Part shown: piece after piece, positions 40,951 to 50,616 of the stretch
Layout: each line of letters begins with the position of its first letter
Numbering within the stretch: the stretch's first letter is position 1
From: JANQJA01 sp047947185
GTDB taxonomy: Bacteria; Pseudomonadota; Gammaproteobacteria; Pseudomonadales; Azotimanducaceae
Assembly (NCBI GenBank): GCA_047947185.1
Contig: CP170502.1
Span: 4,464,001 to 4,528,000 of the forward strand
Direction of reading: 5' to 3'
DNA: 64,000 nucleotides
Notes under the pieces: generated by a model
Told to the model about the DNA's origin: nothing
Database searches by the model: none
The model's input: the letters and a program-made list of their open reading frames with translations, nothing else
Position numbers and translations under genes: made by a program

Positions 40951-42963
40951 CTAGAAGATCCGGGCCGGCAGGGACTGGATGGAGCCATCGGAGTAAGTAA
41001 TGACACCGCTGCTATTCAGTGTGCCCACTTGTGTTGCTGCTTCGCCGGAGCCCACCGTCAGTATGCCACTGGTCAACGTACCTGCATCCGTATCCAGCGT
41101 CAGTGTCAGGTAAACCGTACCGTTGGTGAGCACGTTGACATCAGTGCTGCCTGTACGGGTCAGCATACCCATGATGGTGGAAGTGCCTGCCGTCACAGTG
41201 AATGACTGTGTGGTTGCTCTGATGGCGCCGGAGAACGTGATGCTGAGTGCATCAGTGGTGGGGCTGTCGAAGTTGAAGTTTGCCGAGTAGTTGCCGGTTA
41301 CACCGCTACCAGAAGACTGCTCTGAGGTAATCCCGGCAAGGTCCGTGGCCGCGAGGTCGACGCCAAAGCTTGTGCCCGCAGTACTGCCAACGATGTTGCC
41401 TGTAAGAGAGAATGTCTTGACGCCGATGTCGCCTGCTTCTGGTGCAAAAGTCATCGCAAGGGCACCGGTGAATGTCTCAATTACATTACCGTCCGGGTCC
41501 TTGGTAACCAGCGTAACGTCATCAGCAGAAAAACTTCCTGTTGTCTCAACCTCTACTCGTGTGCCAGTCGGGACTGTCAGCACGACCTCTATACCTGACA
41601 TCTCGTCTGTGTAGGCTGAAACGGCGTCGGTAATGGTAATAGTCTTGCCGTCTGCACTCTTGGTCATGGTGCCCAGGACTCCGACTGTGATCTCATCCGT
41701 TGTGCCGTCGGCAATGTAATCATCGGCCGAATGAAGCGCGCCCGAGAGCTGCCGTAGCGCGGCGGTGGCAGCATAACTGTTCAGTCGTGCAATGCTGTCA
41801 AGTTCAGTCGCAAATGCCTCGGTGGCGCTTTGGGTGGTGCCGCCAAAGCCGTCTGCACCGGTGGTGGCAACGGCGCTGTTGATGACGGCGCTCAACTGGT
41901 TAATAAATGTCCTGGCGAGTTGCAGCGGCGTTCCGCCGGTGCCACCGCCCGGTATGACAACCGGTGGCAGCGTAACCGGGCCAGTACCGAGGGCAGCATA
42001 AATCTGTGAATTGTTGGCTGCGTTGTTGGCCGCGTTGACCAGACCGGGTTTGGAGACGCCGCGGCTGGCGAGTTTCTGGTTTACGGTATTGAGTGACTTG
42101 GAAACCGCGTTGGCGATACGGCTGAGGCTTGTACCGGTACCCGTGACATTGCCGCTGGTAGATGAAATCTCGGACTTGAGGCGTGCCAATACTGATTTGA
42201 CATCTGGTGCTTCAGCGTCGATATCAGCAACAACGGCGGCTGCAAATGCAATCAGCCCATAAGCTGCGTCGGAAGCAGCATCACTGCTGGTGTCAAGGGC
42301 TGCAAGGTCAATGACCGGTAGCGAAACCAGGTCCTGCCCGCTCATGTCGATCCCCGTGATGGCCTGGATGAGGCCCAGCACCTCGGCATTGGCGGCGGCG
42401 ACTTCCTCAGCGGTCAAGGCACTGCCGGCGGCAGAAGTTTGTGCCAGGGAGGCGGCCAGGTCTGATGCGGGTGTGACGTTGACAGTCACAACCGGGTCAG
42501 AGGTTGCCGTATCCGGCGGCAGGGTGGCGATGATGCCGGACATGGTGAAGTCAGCAGGCAGGGCAAATGACTCGCCGAACGCCACGAAAGTGCCGTCACC
42601 CACCGGGCAATCATTGTCTGTGCCGTCAGCGTCAAAATCACAAACGGAAGAGCCCCCGGTGATGGTGACAGTCAACGGTGCCGTGATCCCCGCTTCGATC
42701 GCTTCCTTGGTGAAGACCAGGCTGTAGGAACCGCCTGCGCCCGTGGTACCGCCGGAAGCCAGGGGCACGTTGGCACCGCTGGCATCCGTCACGGTGATTG
42801 TTCCACCGGAGATCACGCCTTTGGCGACCGTACCGGTGGCGCCATTCGACGGAGTCGGCAGCGTCACACCAACGTCACCAACGCCACTCGTTGAGCTGCT
42901 GTCGCAGCTGGCAAGAAGTAGGGCTGATGACAATAGCACGAGGGATTGAAGAATCGTCTTCAT
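40951..42963 (-). CDS. Large Thr/Ala/Gly-rich lipoprotein
   Basis: A 670-residue lipoprotein; lipobox LLASC near residue 19 follows MKTILQSLVLLSSALLL. Composition is low in charge and rich in Ala, Thr, Ser and Gly. The N-terminal 80 residues look like a carboxypeptidase-regulatory/Ig-like fold (GTVAKGVISGGTITVTDASGANVPLA), the centre is helical, and the C-terminal half is made of beta-strand runs such as VLTVPTGTRVEVETTG. FDADGTDNDCPVGDG may bind calcium. The function is unknown; a surface or matrix role is likely. GGAG precedes ATG 42963. It ends against a terminator. Confidence 0.78.
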   Translation of the reverse strand: MKTILQSLVLLSSALLLASCDSSSTSGVGDVGVTLPTPSNGATGTVAKGVISGGTITVTDASGANVPLASGGTTGAGGSYSLVFTKEAIEAGITAPLTVTITGGSSVCDFDADGTDNDCPVGDGTFVAFGESFALPADFTMSGIIATLPPDTATSDPVVTVNVTPASDLAASLAQTSAAGSALTAEEVAAANAEVLGLIQAITGIDMSGQDLVSLPVIDLAALDTSSDAASDAAYGLIAFAAAVVADIDAEAPDVKSVLARLKSEISSTSGNVTGTGTSLSRIANAVSKSLNTVNQKLASRGVSKPGLVNAANNAANNSQIYAALGTGPVTLPPVVIPGGGTGGTPLQLARTFINQLSAVINSAVATTGADGFGGTTQSATEAFATELDSIARLNSYAATAALRQLSGALHSADDYIADGTTDEITVGVLGTMTKSADGKTITITDAVSAYTDEMSGIEVVLTVPTGTRVEVETTGSFSADDVTLVTKDPDGNVIETFTGALAMTFAPEAGDIGVKTFSLTGNIVGSTAGTSFGVDLAATDLAGITSEQSSGSGVTGNYSANFNFDSPTTDALSITFSGAIRATTQSFTVTAGTSTIMGMLTRTGSTDVNVLTNGTVYLTLTLDTDAGTLTSGILTVGSGEAATQVGTLNSSGVITYSDGSIQSLPARIF

Positions 42964-43275
42964 AAAACTTGCTCCATAACTATTGCTAATCATTTGTATT
43001 TCGACAGCTTGAAGAGGGTTACAGCGTCGCCTGCCACAACAGAACCGGCCTTGGGTCGGTCTGGCAGCCAGAACGGGGAATCCTAACGTATCTGCCAATC
43101 GCCGAGAAGGGATTTTTCCCGAAACGCCATGTTTTCCCGCTATGTGGTGCTTTTTTGACCGATGTCAGCGGCAACCTGTCGCAGCCCTGGCTCGTCTTAC
43201 CTCAAAATACATGATTTACAGCTTTCCTGCTGGCAGGCTCAGGTTCCAGTTTATCGGATCGGTGGAAACAGGAAC
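42964..43275. other. Intergenic region between divergent genes
   Basis: A 312-base stretch between the large lipoprotein (minus) and the RND pump gene (plus). It must hold both promoters. I see no convincing -35/-10 pair, repeat, hairpin with T-run or small gene here. An in-frame extension of the RND gene to 43162 lacks similarity and is not accepted. Confidence 0.5.
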
Positions 43276-46200
43276 ATGCTGACAGCACTTTCCATGCGCC
43301 ATAAGGGTGCAGTTGCCGTGGGTGTTGGTCTCCTGCTCCTGTTTGGTATTGGCAGTGTGCGTGACCTGCCACTGCAGCTGCTTCCGGATGTTGAATCACC
43401 CAGCATTACCCTGTTCAACAACTGGCGATCGGCTGCGCCACAGGAAATGGAAGAAGTCATCACCCAGCCCCTGGAAGAATTGCTCCAGTTTAATGCCGGT
43501 CTTGAGAGTATCGTGTCCAGCACCTCCCGCGGTCAGAGTCAGATCAGTCTGAACTATCAGCTTGGGTATGACATGAGGCAGGCCCTGCTGGATGTCATCA
43601 GTTGGCTGAACCAGGCGCCGGCATTGCCCGAGGATGCGGCTGAACCTTTTGTCACCGGCGGCGGCAATGATGGCCTGCCGGGTGCGGCCTCGGTACTGGT
43701 TTATGCCGGGCCGGGCAATCCGGTAAAAGACATGATTGTTTACCAGGACCTGATCGAAGAAGTTGTGGAGCCGAGACTTGCCCGGATACCCGGTGTTGCC
43801 CAGGTTAACCTTGGCGGCCGGCGACCGAGGGAGGTTAATGTCCTGCTTGATCCTTTTGCGCTGGCGCAGAAGGGGCTCCAGGTTAACGATGTGGCAAATG
43901 CCCTCGCCCGGGCACGTGATGTGTCGAGCGGATTTGCGGACGTGGGGCGGCGACGCTACACCGTACGCTTTCTGGGTGAGCACGAGGTCGCGAGTCTTGG
44001 CCAAGTTGTCATTGGCTGGACCCAGGGTGAGCCGATCCGCCTGCGAGATGTTGCGGAGATTACGGTTGATTATGCGGATAACCAGGGTGTCAGCCTGCGT
44101 AGCGGACTGCCGTCGTATTACATTTCCATCAATCGCCGGAACGATGCGAACACGGTAGCTTTGCTGGATGAACTGAACCTGGCATTGGCAGAGCTGAACG
44201 CCGGTCCGCTGGCGGCGGCCAATGTGCGAATTGAGCTGAGCTTTGATGCTTCCCTGCATATTCGACGGGCGATCAGCATGGTGCAGGGTAATCTTCTGCT
44301 GGGCTTGCTGCTGGCCACGCTGGTACTGTTTTTTTTCCTGCGGAGTGCCGGTGCCACGCTGGCGATTGCCATGGCTGTGCCCATTTCCCTGCTGTTTGCG
44401 TTTATCGCACTGAAGCTGCTGGGGTTGACCCTCAACGTGATCAGCCTCGCCGGGCTTGCGCTTGCCGTCGGGCTGGTGATGGATGCGGCTATTATCGTGC
44501 AGGAAAATATCTCCAGGCTCCGGCAGGGGGGTATGGCAACTGATGAGGCCATAGTGGAAGGTGCGCGCCAGGTGGGTGGTGCCTTGTTTTCATCGACGCT
44601 GACCACAGTGGCCATTTTTGTGCCCGTGCTGTTTATGGCCGGAGTTGAGGGCCAGCTTTTCAAGGACATTGCCATCACCATCTCGGTAGCGGTTATGGCG
44701 TCCATGCTGGTTGCCCTGACGGTATTGCCAGCGCTTGCGTCCACCCTGCCCGGCGCGGTCAAGGAAGACAGGCATGGCGCTCGCTGGCAACTGCTGGCCG
44801 AGTGGATAGGTCGGTTGACGGACTCCATGCGGGCCCGGGTCCTGTGTATTGTTGGTATCCTGGGTGTGGCGGCAGGCCTGGTGACAGTGCTGATGCCCCG
44901 GGTTGATTTCCTGCCGCGGGCCAACATCGATGCAATATCCGTGTTCTTCAACCTGCCGGCCGGCATGAATGTCAAAATGATTGAAGAAGAACTGGCCCCG
45001 GACGTGGTTGCGCGCCTCGCCCCCTACCTTAACGGTGATGCCGAGCCAGGGATACGAGCTTACAACTTTGCCTCATTCAACGGGTTCTTTACGCAGGTTT
45101 ACATCTACCCGCGCGATCCTGCCCGAACAGTTGAACTGATCGACAAGCTGCGCTCGGAGATACTCGTCGGCATGCCTGATGTACCTGCCTACGTTCAGCA
45201 GGCTTCCATGCTGCAGGTAGATAACGGTGGTGGGCGCAGTATCAGCGTGGACATTCAGGGTAGCGACCTGGTGGCGCTGCAGCAAGCGGCCACGGCGGGG
45301 CAGGCGATCATCGGGGATCTCTGGGAGGGAACCAATGTGTTTTCCCAGGGAGGACTCTCGCTGGACGAGCCCGAACTGCATATCTCGCCGATCGAGCGAC
45401 GGATCAACGCCGTCGGAATTGACCAGTCGCTGCTTGCGACGGCCGTCAGGGCATTCACCGGTGGGCTTTATGCCGGCGAGTACTTTGACGGCAACCAGCG
45501 CATGGACATCATGATCCGCGTACCGGACTGGCATCAGCCTGAGCAGCTTGCTGCCATGCCCATCTGGACACCCGCTGGTGGTGTCCAGTTGATCGGTGAA
45601 CTGGTGTCTTTTGATCGGTCTGTGGGTCCTACAAACCTGCAACGTGTCAACGGCCGGCGCACGGTGTCTTTGTCTGTCAATCCGCCGCCAAACGTGACCA
45701 TGGAAGAAGCGCTTGATCGACTCGAACGTGAAGTCACACCCAGGATCAAGGCGATGTTGCCTGAGAGCGCCAGCGTCAGGTATCGCGGCAACGCTGACCG
45801 CATGAAACAGGCACTGGCAGAGATTGCCGGCAATTTTGTGATTGCGCTGGTCATGTTGTTCATGATCATGGCGGCGCTGTTTCGATCGGCCAGGGACAGC
45901 CTGCTGGTACTGCTCTGCATGCCGCTGGCAATCGCCGGTGGACTCGTCGGCCTGCGCCTTCTGAATCTTGTGACCTTCCAGTCGCTCGACATGCTGACAA
46001 TGATCGGTTTTATCATCCTGCTGGGGCTGGTGGTCAACAATGCCATTTTACTGGTGCATCAGACCCGCGTTGCGGAAAGCCGCGGTCTGTCAACCCGGGA
46101 GGCCGTGATGCAGGCCGTGCGCTATCGGGCGCGACCCATTTTCATGAGTTCGCTCACGAGTATTTTTGGCATGATGCCGCTGATGCTGGTGCCAGGCGTG

Positions 46201-46359
46201 GGGTCAGAAATCTATCGGGGACTCGCCACGGTCATTGTGGGTGGCATGACTGTGAGTGCGCTCTTCACACTGATCCTGTTACCGGCACTGCTGCGTGTCT
46301 CGTGGCAGGGGCAGCTTGTTTCCTGGCCGGTTATCTTGCGAAAGGGAGGTATGGCGTGA
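43276..46359 (+). CDS. RND family efflux permease
   Basis: A 1027-residue inner-membrane proton-driven pump of the AcrB/HAE family with twelve helices and two large periplasmic loops. Motifs include FNNWRSAAPQEMEEVITQPLEELL in the first pore domain, SLAGLALAVGLVMDAAIIVQENI in helix 4 (with the proton-relay Asp), FSSTLTTVAIFVPVLF and IGFIILLGLVVNNAILLVHQTR in helix 10. It starts at ATG 43276 after AGGA. The adaptor gene follows with a 4-base overlap (GTGA). In most pumps the adaptor precedes the permease; here the order is reversed. No outer membrane channel is adjacent. Confidence 0.93.
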   Translation: MLTALSMRHKGAVAVGVGLLLLFGIGSVRDLPLQLLPDVESPSITLFNNWRSAAPQEMEEVITQPLEELLQFNAGLESIVSSTSRGQSQISLNYQLGYDMRQALLDVISWLNQAPALPEDAAEPFVTGGGNDGLPGAASVLVYAGPGNPVKDMIVYQDLIEEVVEPRLARIPGVAQVNLGGRRPREVNVLLDPFALAQKGLQVNDVANALARARDVSSGFADVGRRRYTVRFLGEHEVASLGQVVIGWTQGEPIRLRDVAEITVDYADNQGVSLRSGLPSYYISINRRNDANTVALLDELNLALAELNAGPLAAANVRIELSFDASLHIRRAISMVQGNLLLGLLLATLVLFFFLRSAGATLAIAMAVPISLLFAFIALKLLGLTLNVISLAGLALAVGLVMDAAIIVQENISRLRQGGMATDEAIVEGARQVGGALFSSTLTTVAIFVPVLFMAGVEGQLFKDIAITISVAVMASMLVALTVLPALASTLPGAVKEDRHGARWQLLAEWIGRLTDSMRARVLCIVGILGVAAGLVTVLMPRVDFLPRANIDAISVFFNLPAGMNVKMIEEELAPDVVARLAPYLNGDAEPGIRAYNFASFNGFFTQVYIYPRDPARTVELIDKLRSEILVGMPDVPAYVQQASMLQVDNGGGRSISVDIQGSDLVALQQAATAGQAIIGDLWEGTNVFSQGGLSLDEPELHISPIERRINAVGIDQSLLATAVRAFTGGLYAGEYFDGNQRMDIMIRVPDWHQPEQLAAMPIWTPAGGVQLIGELVSFDRSVGPTNLQRVNGRRTVSLSVNPPPNVTMEEALDRLEREVTPRIKAMLPESASVRYRGNADRMKQALAEIAGNFVIALVMLFMIMAALFRSARDSLLVLLCMPLAIAGGLVGLRLLNLVTFQSLDMLTMIGFIILLGLVVNNAILLVHQTRVAESRGLSTREAVMQAVRYRARPIFMSSLTSIFGMMPLMLVPGVGSEIYRGLATVIVGGMTVSALFTLILLPALLRVSWQGQLVSWPVILRKGGMA

Positions 46360-47387
46360 AAAAACTTCTGCTGTTTCTTGCGGCCCTGCACTGGACCATA
46401 GCACAGGCAGATACCGTGTCGCCGGTTGAGGTTCGTCCGGTTGTGCTGCAGTCGGTGGCCGAGGTGCTGGAGGTCAATGGCGTTATAAGGTCACGTCACG
46501 ACCTCTTGCTGCCATCACTGCTGGATGGTGCACTCCTGTGGGTCGCGGAGGAAGGCCAGCGGGTTGCCCGCGGTGAGGTTGTTGCGTTGGTGGATGTCGA
46601 GGAACTGACGTTGTTGCGCGAGGAACAGGCGCTTGCGATTGAGCGCGCCAGGATCAGCTTCGATTACCTGGCGCAGGAAGTGAGCCGGCTGGAGACACTG
46701 CAGGCAGCGAGTCTCGCGTCAAGAACCCAGCTTGCTGAACTCGTTTCCAGACGTGATCTCGCCGCCAACGATATGAAAGTGGCGCGAGCCCGTATTGCAC
46801 AGCTTGATGAAAACCTGGCGCGCGCCAGGATTGTTGCCCCGGTAGATGGTGTTGTCAGGGCAAGGATGCGGCAGGGGGGTGAGTTTGTTCGCCGTGGTGA
46901 AGGCGTGTTGCAGATTGTCGATACCGATCAGCTTGAAGTCAGGGTGAGTATCCCGGCTTCCTACGTCAGCCGGATAAGCGCGGAGCAGGTTGCATCCGTC
47001 CAGGTTGGTAGCACGGTGTTTGATAGTCGGCTGCGAAGCATCGTTGCGGCAACGGAAAGCGCCCAGACAATCTCCGCCCTGCTGGATGTGCCACCCCGGT
47101 TCGCACCGTCAGTTGTAGCGGGACAGTTTGTCCGGGTAGCATTACCGGTGCCGGTATCGGAAGATGCGCTTTATGTACCGCGGGACGCGGTGGTGCTGCG
47201 GGCCGAGGGCAATTACGTGTTTCGCATCGATGAAAACAACATGGCAACCCGTGTCTCGGTTGTACTGGGCGCCGGGCAGGGGGACATGGTGGCTGTCTCG
47301 GGGGACCTGCGAGCAGGGGAAAATGTTGCGATCCGCGGTGTGGAGCGACTGGCTGACGGCCAGGTGGTCAGGGTGAGCTCTTCCTGA
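46356..47387 (+). CDS. RND efflux periplasmic adaptor protein
   Basis: A 343-residue membrane-fusion protein. The signal peptide covers about residues 1-18 (VKKLLLFLAALHWTIAQA); a lipoyl half-motif PSLLDGALLWVAEEGQRVARGEVVALVD, a helical hairpin (residues about 80-140), the second lipoyl half VAPVDGVVRARMRQGGEFVRRGEGVLQIVD and a beta-barrel follow. It links the RND permease to an outer membrane channel. The GTG at 46356 overlaps the permease stop and has GGGAGG seven bases upstream. Its last 20 bases overlap the 3' end of the convergent transglutaminase gene. Confidence 0.92.
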   Translation: MKKLLLFLAALHWTIAQADTVSPVEVRPVVLQSVAEVLEVNGVIRSRHDLLLPSLLDGALLWVAEEGQRVARGEVVALVDVEELTLLREEQALAIERARISFDYLAQEVSRLETLQAASLASRTQLAELVSRRDLAANDMKVARARIAQLDENLARARIVAPVDGVVRARMRQGGEFVRRGEGVLQIVDTDQLEVRVSIPASYVSRISAEQVASVQVGSTVFDSRLRSIVAATESAQTISALLDVPPRFAPSVVAGQFVRVALPVPVSEDALYVPRDAVVLRAEGNYVFRIDENNMATRVSVVLGAGQGDMVAVSGDLRAGENVAIRGVERLADGQVVRVSSS

Positions 47388-49293
47388 AATCTCTGGCGTG
47401 CTCGATCCAGGCACGCGCGCGCTCTCGCAACCTTGTGGTGTCAGCATCCGGCAGTCCCGCTGGATCAAACCGCAGCCGGTAGTGGAATTCCAGCAGCGGC
47501 AGCAGGTCTTGCTGGCCGATACGTTGGAGGTAGTGTCCAAGAGTTTCACCGGGCGCGCGTACCAGGCCCTCCTCCAGCAGTTTTGACTCGATCTCGAAGA
47601 AAGGTGAATCCATACCGGGATAAGGGGGCGCGGACACTGCTGTGTCGTCTCGCCGGTTGATAATAACCTGTTCACTCCGGGCTATCCGCCAGACCAGCAC
47701 AATCAGGAGCAGCCCACCCAGCACATAGAGTTCGGTTTCATAATCGGCCAGGCGCTGTCCGGCCCACCAACGCTGCAGTTTGAAGGTGCTGTTGGACAAC
47801 AGGTCGATGAGCGGCCGGAACAGGCCTGATTGTTCTGCTTCCAGGCTGGCCCAGGTACCGGGGGTCGTATCCACCACCTGCCACCGATTGTCCACCCAGG
47901 CAATTGCCCAGGCATGGGCGTGCCGGGCCCGCACAACAAACATGTCCAGGCCCGGGTGATATTCCTGCACGGAAAAACCAACCGCATAGCGCGCGGGTAT
48001 ACCCATCTGCCGGAGCATCAGCACCGTGGCGGTTGCAAAGTATTCACAGTGTCCGGCCCGGGACTCCAGCAGGAAGTGTTTCAGGGGATCAGCCACGCCC
48101 GGGGTGTAGAGTGAATAGGCAAAACTGTCGAACAGTCGCCGTACGGCACGGATGGGATCTGCGTCAACTGGCGTAACCTCGCGGAGCAGTTCAACGTACT
48201 CGGTCGGAACGTAGGTATCCTCGCGGTCGGGTGGCCCGTTGATATTGACCCCCGGATAAAAGCCCACCTCGTATCCCGGACTGGGGACCAGGCCGGTGGC
48301 CTGGATTGAGCCGTACAGACTTCGCCTGAGCTCCAGTGCCGGTAAATCAAAAATTTCCGTCACCGAAGCGGGCACCGGCACTATGCCCACCTCACGCTCA
48401 AACTCGAGGTAAATTTTCAACCGATGTGAACCGGGCGCATCGTCCTGCAGGCGCCAGAGGAAATCATCAGTTGGCGGGACCGTCGCAAACTGCGGATTGA
48501 TCACCAGCCAGTCGTACTCGGTGGGCACCGAATAGGTGGCTTCCTGCAGCAACCCCGGCACGCCGGCGCCAGTAAGATCGGCGACCCGGAACAGGATTTC
48601 ATCCGATGTCTTCAGACGCCCGATTGAGCCGATGCTGGTTCTTGTCTTCAACGGGTTGGTCCGGGTCTTGATGTAGTTGGCAAGCCAGACCCGGGACTGT
48701 TCCTTGAGCGCCAGGTGGCCCGCTCTCAGCGCCTGGTGCGTTACTGCCCCCGAGAGGAAAATGGTCAGGGCAGCCAGCAGCCAGAGGCGGGCGCTGTAAC
48801 GTGGTGATCGCAGGGGAAAGAGCGCAGCCAGCACCAGCGCAGCAGCCAGTGGGAGATAGTAGGTTTCGCCGGCCTTGTCGAGCCCACCGCCAACCAGGCA
48901 CATGCCAAAAAACACATATGACATATCCCAGCTCTGGGTAACCGGTGCCTGTTGGCGCCGCAGTGAGTAGAACAGGACATCAAGTGGCATACGCTCTGTC
49001 GTGCTGTAGACCAGCACCACAACCAGCGGGAAAAAGATAATGGGTAGCCAGGCGACCAGGGTAGTGATGAAGTGGTATTCGGTCCTGTTAAGGAACAGGA
49101 AAACAACAATGCCAACCAGCGCAACGCCGGTGAGATCCGCCATCCGGTAGAAATCCTGGCGGGCAAGGTCCCAGCGCCGATTCAGGTGGAAGCGTGTTTC
49201 CAGCATGATTGCCATGGGTAAAGCAAACAACAGCAGGTCGGTCTGGTAACCCCACAGCATGATCGCAACAAACTGGATGTACCTGAGTTTCAT
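47368..49293 (-). CDS. TgpA-like membrane transglutaminase (DUF3488)
   Basis: A 641-residue protein with about six N-terminal helices (residues 1-180), a periplasmic transglutaminase-like domain, and a C-terminal helix near residue 545 followed by a cytoplasmic tail. The catalytic triad is in GHCEYFATA (Cys), RHAHAWAIAW (His) and VVDTTPG (Asp). In Pseudomonas TgpA is essential and thought to act on the envelope. It is the last gene of a moxR-DUF58-tgpA operon; it overlaps the DUF58 gene by 4 bases. Confidence 0.91.
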   Translation of the reverse strand: MKLRYIQFVAIMLWGYQTDLLLFALPMAIMLETRFHLNRRWDLARQDFYRMADLTGVALVGIVVFLFLNRTEYHFITTLVAWLPIIFFPLVVVLVYSTTERMPLDVLFYSLRRQQAPVTQSWDMSYVFFGMCLVGGGLDKAGETYYLPLAAALVLAALFPLRSPRYSARLWLLAALTIFLSGAVTHQALRAGHLALKEQSRVWLANYIKTRTNPLKTRTSIGSIGRLKTSDEILFRVADLTGAGVPGLLQEATYSVPTEYDWLVINPQFATVPPTDDFLWRLQDDAPGSHRLKIYLEFEREVGIVPVPASVTEIFDLPALELRRSLYGSIQATGLVPSPGYEVGFYPGVNINGPPDREDTYVPTEYVELLREVTPVDADPIRAVRRLFDSFAYSLYTPGVADPLKHFLLESRAGHCEYFATATVLMLRQMGIPARYAVGFSVQEYHPGLDMFVVRARHAHAWAIAWVDNRWQVVDTTPGTWASLEAEQSGLFRPLIDLLSNSTFKLQRWWAGQRLADYETELYVLGGLLLIVLVWRIARSEQVIINRRDDTAVSAPPYPGMDSPFFEIESKLLEEGLVRAPGETLGHYLQRIGQQDLLPLLEFHYRLRFDPAGLPDADTTRLRERARAWIEHARDFRKSSP

Positions 49294-50615
49294 AGCGCGT
49301 TCAGGCTGCCCTGCATGTCGTTGACATCCAGCACCCTGACCCAGGCGGGTACTTCAGCAACGCCAGGGTCGGTGCAGACCAGGTAGACAAGTGTGGGCAA
49401 ACCCAGGGCGCGAACGCGCTCAACCAGACCCTGGTGCAGGTCCGTCCAGTCAGTCAGCACGAGGATGGCGCCGCTCAGCCGCTGCAATTGCTCAAGCAGG
49501 GGACGGGTGAGCTGGTCGATGGTGAGGTCTGAGCGCTGTAATGTGGCCAGGCACTCCAGTTGGTGATTACCACTGGTTTCACCCCTGCCAGCCGTGACCA
49601 CCACGGGCATTTCCGCGAGGTAGTGCAGATCAATCAGGGTATCGCTGCCCGTGTTCTGAATGAAGCTGGCGCAGAGCGATACGGCTTCTTCCAGGGTTGC
49701 GGGATCGGCTGAGGTGGTGTCCAGCACCAGCGCCTGACGGACCAGGTACTCCTCCTGGTACTCCTTGACAACCGGTTTGGCGCGCTTTGCCGTGCTGGCC
49801 CAGTGAATCCGGCGCATCGAGTCGCCGTCACGGTATTCCCGCAGCGAGGCAAACTCGCCGGATTCACCGACAGACCAGGCGGCATGGACGCCGCCGCGCT
49901 GAAAGTGCCTGCCCTGCGGCAATGCCTCACTTGCCGGTACCTGGTAGCGGCGCGGCAGAATCAGCATTTTTTCGGCATTTTCAAACCGTGTGATGCCCTG
50001 GTTCAGCCCCATGGGATCAGGGTGCAGTATGGTTGTTGCCTCAAACTCAACATGGCCGCGCCGCAGCGGTGTTGCCTCAATCTTCTGGCTGTGCCTGGAC
50101 CGTACGCCGATGTCTGGCAGTTGCCGTGGCAGCGTGGTCAGGCCGGTACTTCTGCGCTGCAGCCACATATACCGGTGAAAGCCGATAAAGCGGTCCCAGG
50201 CATTGCGCGTTTGCTCACCCGGTTCGACGTTGCGCCTGAACTCATCAATTGTCGGCGTCTGCACCTTCGGAATGTCGATCACAGTCAGGTCATTCTCAAG
50301 CAGGTCCCCCTCGTTGGTGACTTCAATGTAGTACTCGAAGGGCACACCAGCGGTGGCGTACCTCGGTAGCCTGCGTCGGACGGAAACAGCAGGACGCCGC
50401 AGGCGAACACCAAAACGGGAAATAACCAGCAGGCAAAGCAGCAGGGCAAACAACTGGTAAACAAGCGTCAGGTCGGTATCAAGACCCAGTGCAGCGCAGA
50501 TGACTGTGCCCGTCTGCACCAGTCTGCCCCGGTCTGTTGAACGTCGCCGGACGCTTCGTCCGCGGCGGGACATCTTGACGTAACTCGGGAAAATCCATTC
50601 GCGGAAGGTTGCCAC
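49290..50615 (-). CDS. DUF58 domain protein
   Basis: A 441-residue protein with two N-terminal membrane helices (residues about 35-65). The DUF58 signature is present as SVGESGEFASLREYRDGDSMRRIHWASTAKRAKPVVKEYQEEY near residues 245-290, followed by a von Willebrand A-like fold (VLDTTSADPATLEE). DUF58 proteins pair with MoxR ATPases and are thought to act as chaperone or vWA-type adaptors. The moxR gene lies 1 base upstream and the transglutaminase gene overlaps at the 3' end. Confidence 0.92.
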   Translation of the reverse strand: MATFREWIFPSYVKMSRRGRSVRRRSTDRGRLVQTGTVICAALGLDTDLTLVYQLFALLLCLLVISRFGVRLRRPAVSVRRRLPRYATAGVPFEYYIEVTNEGDLLENDLTVIDIPKVQTPTIDEFRRNVEPGEQTRNAWDRFIGFHRYMWLQRRSTGLTTLPRQLPDIGVRSRHSQKIEATPLRRGHVEFEATTILHPDPMGLNQGITRFENAEKMLILPRRYQVPASEALPQGRHFQRGGVHAAWSVGESGEFASLREYRDGDSMRRIHWASTAKRAKPVVKEYQEEYLVRQALVLDTTSADPATLEEAVSLCASFIQNTGSDTLIDLHYLAEMPVVVTAGRGETSGNHQLECLATLQRSDLTIDQLTRPLLEQLQRLSGAILVLTDWTDLHQGLVERVRALGLPTLVYLVCTDPGVAEVPAWVRVLDVNDMQGSLNAL

Positions 50616-50616
50616 G

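Noticed and set aside
40794..41000. 68-codon plus-strand frame made of 14-residue repeats
   Set aside because: It is the 14-bp array read in three frames in succession and runs through a terminator.
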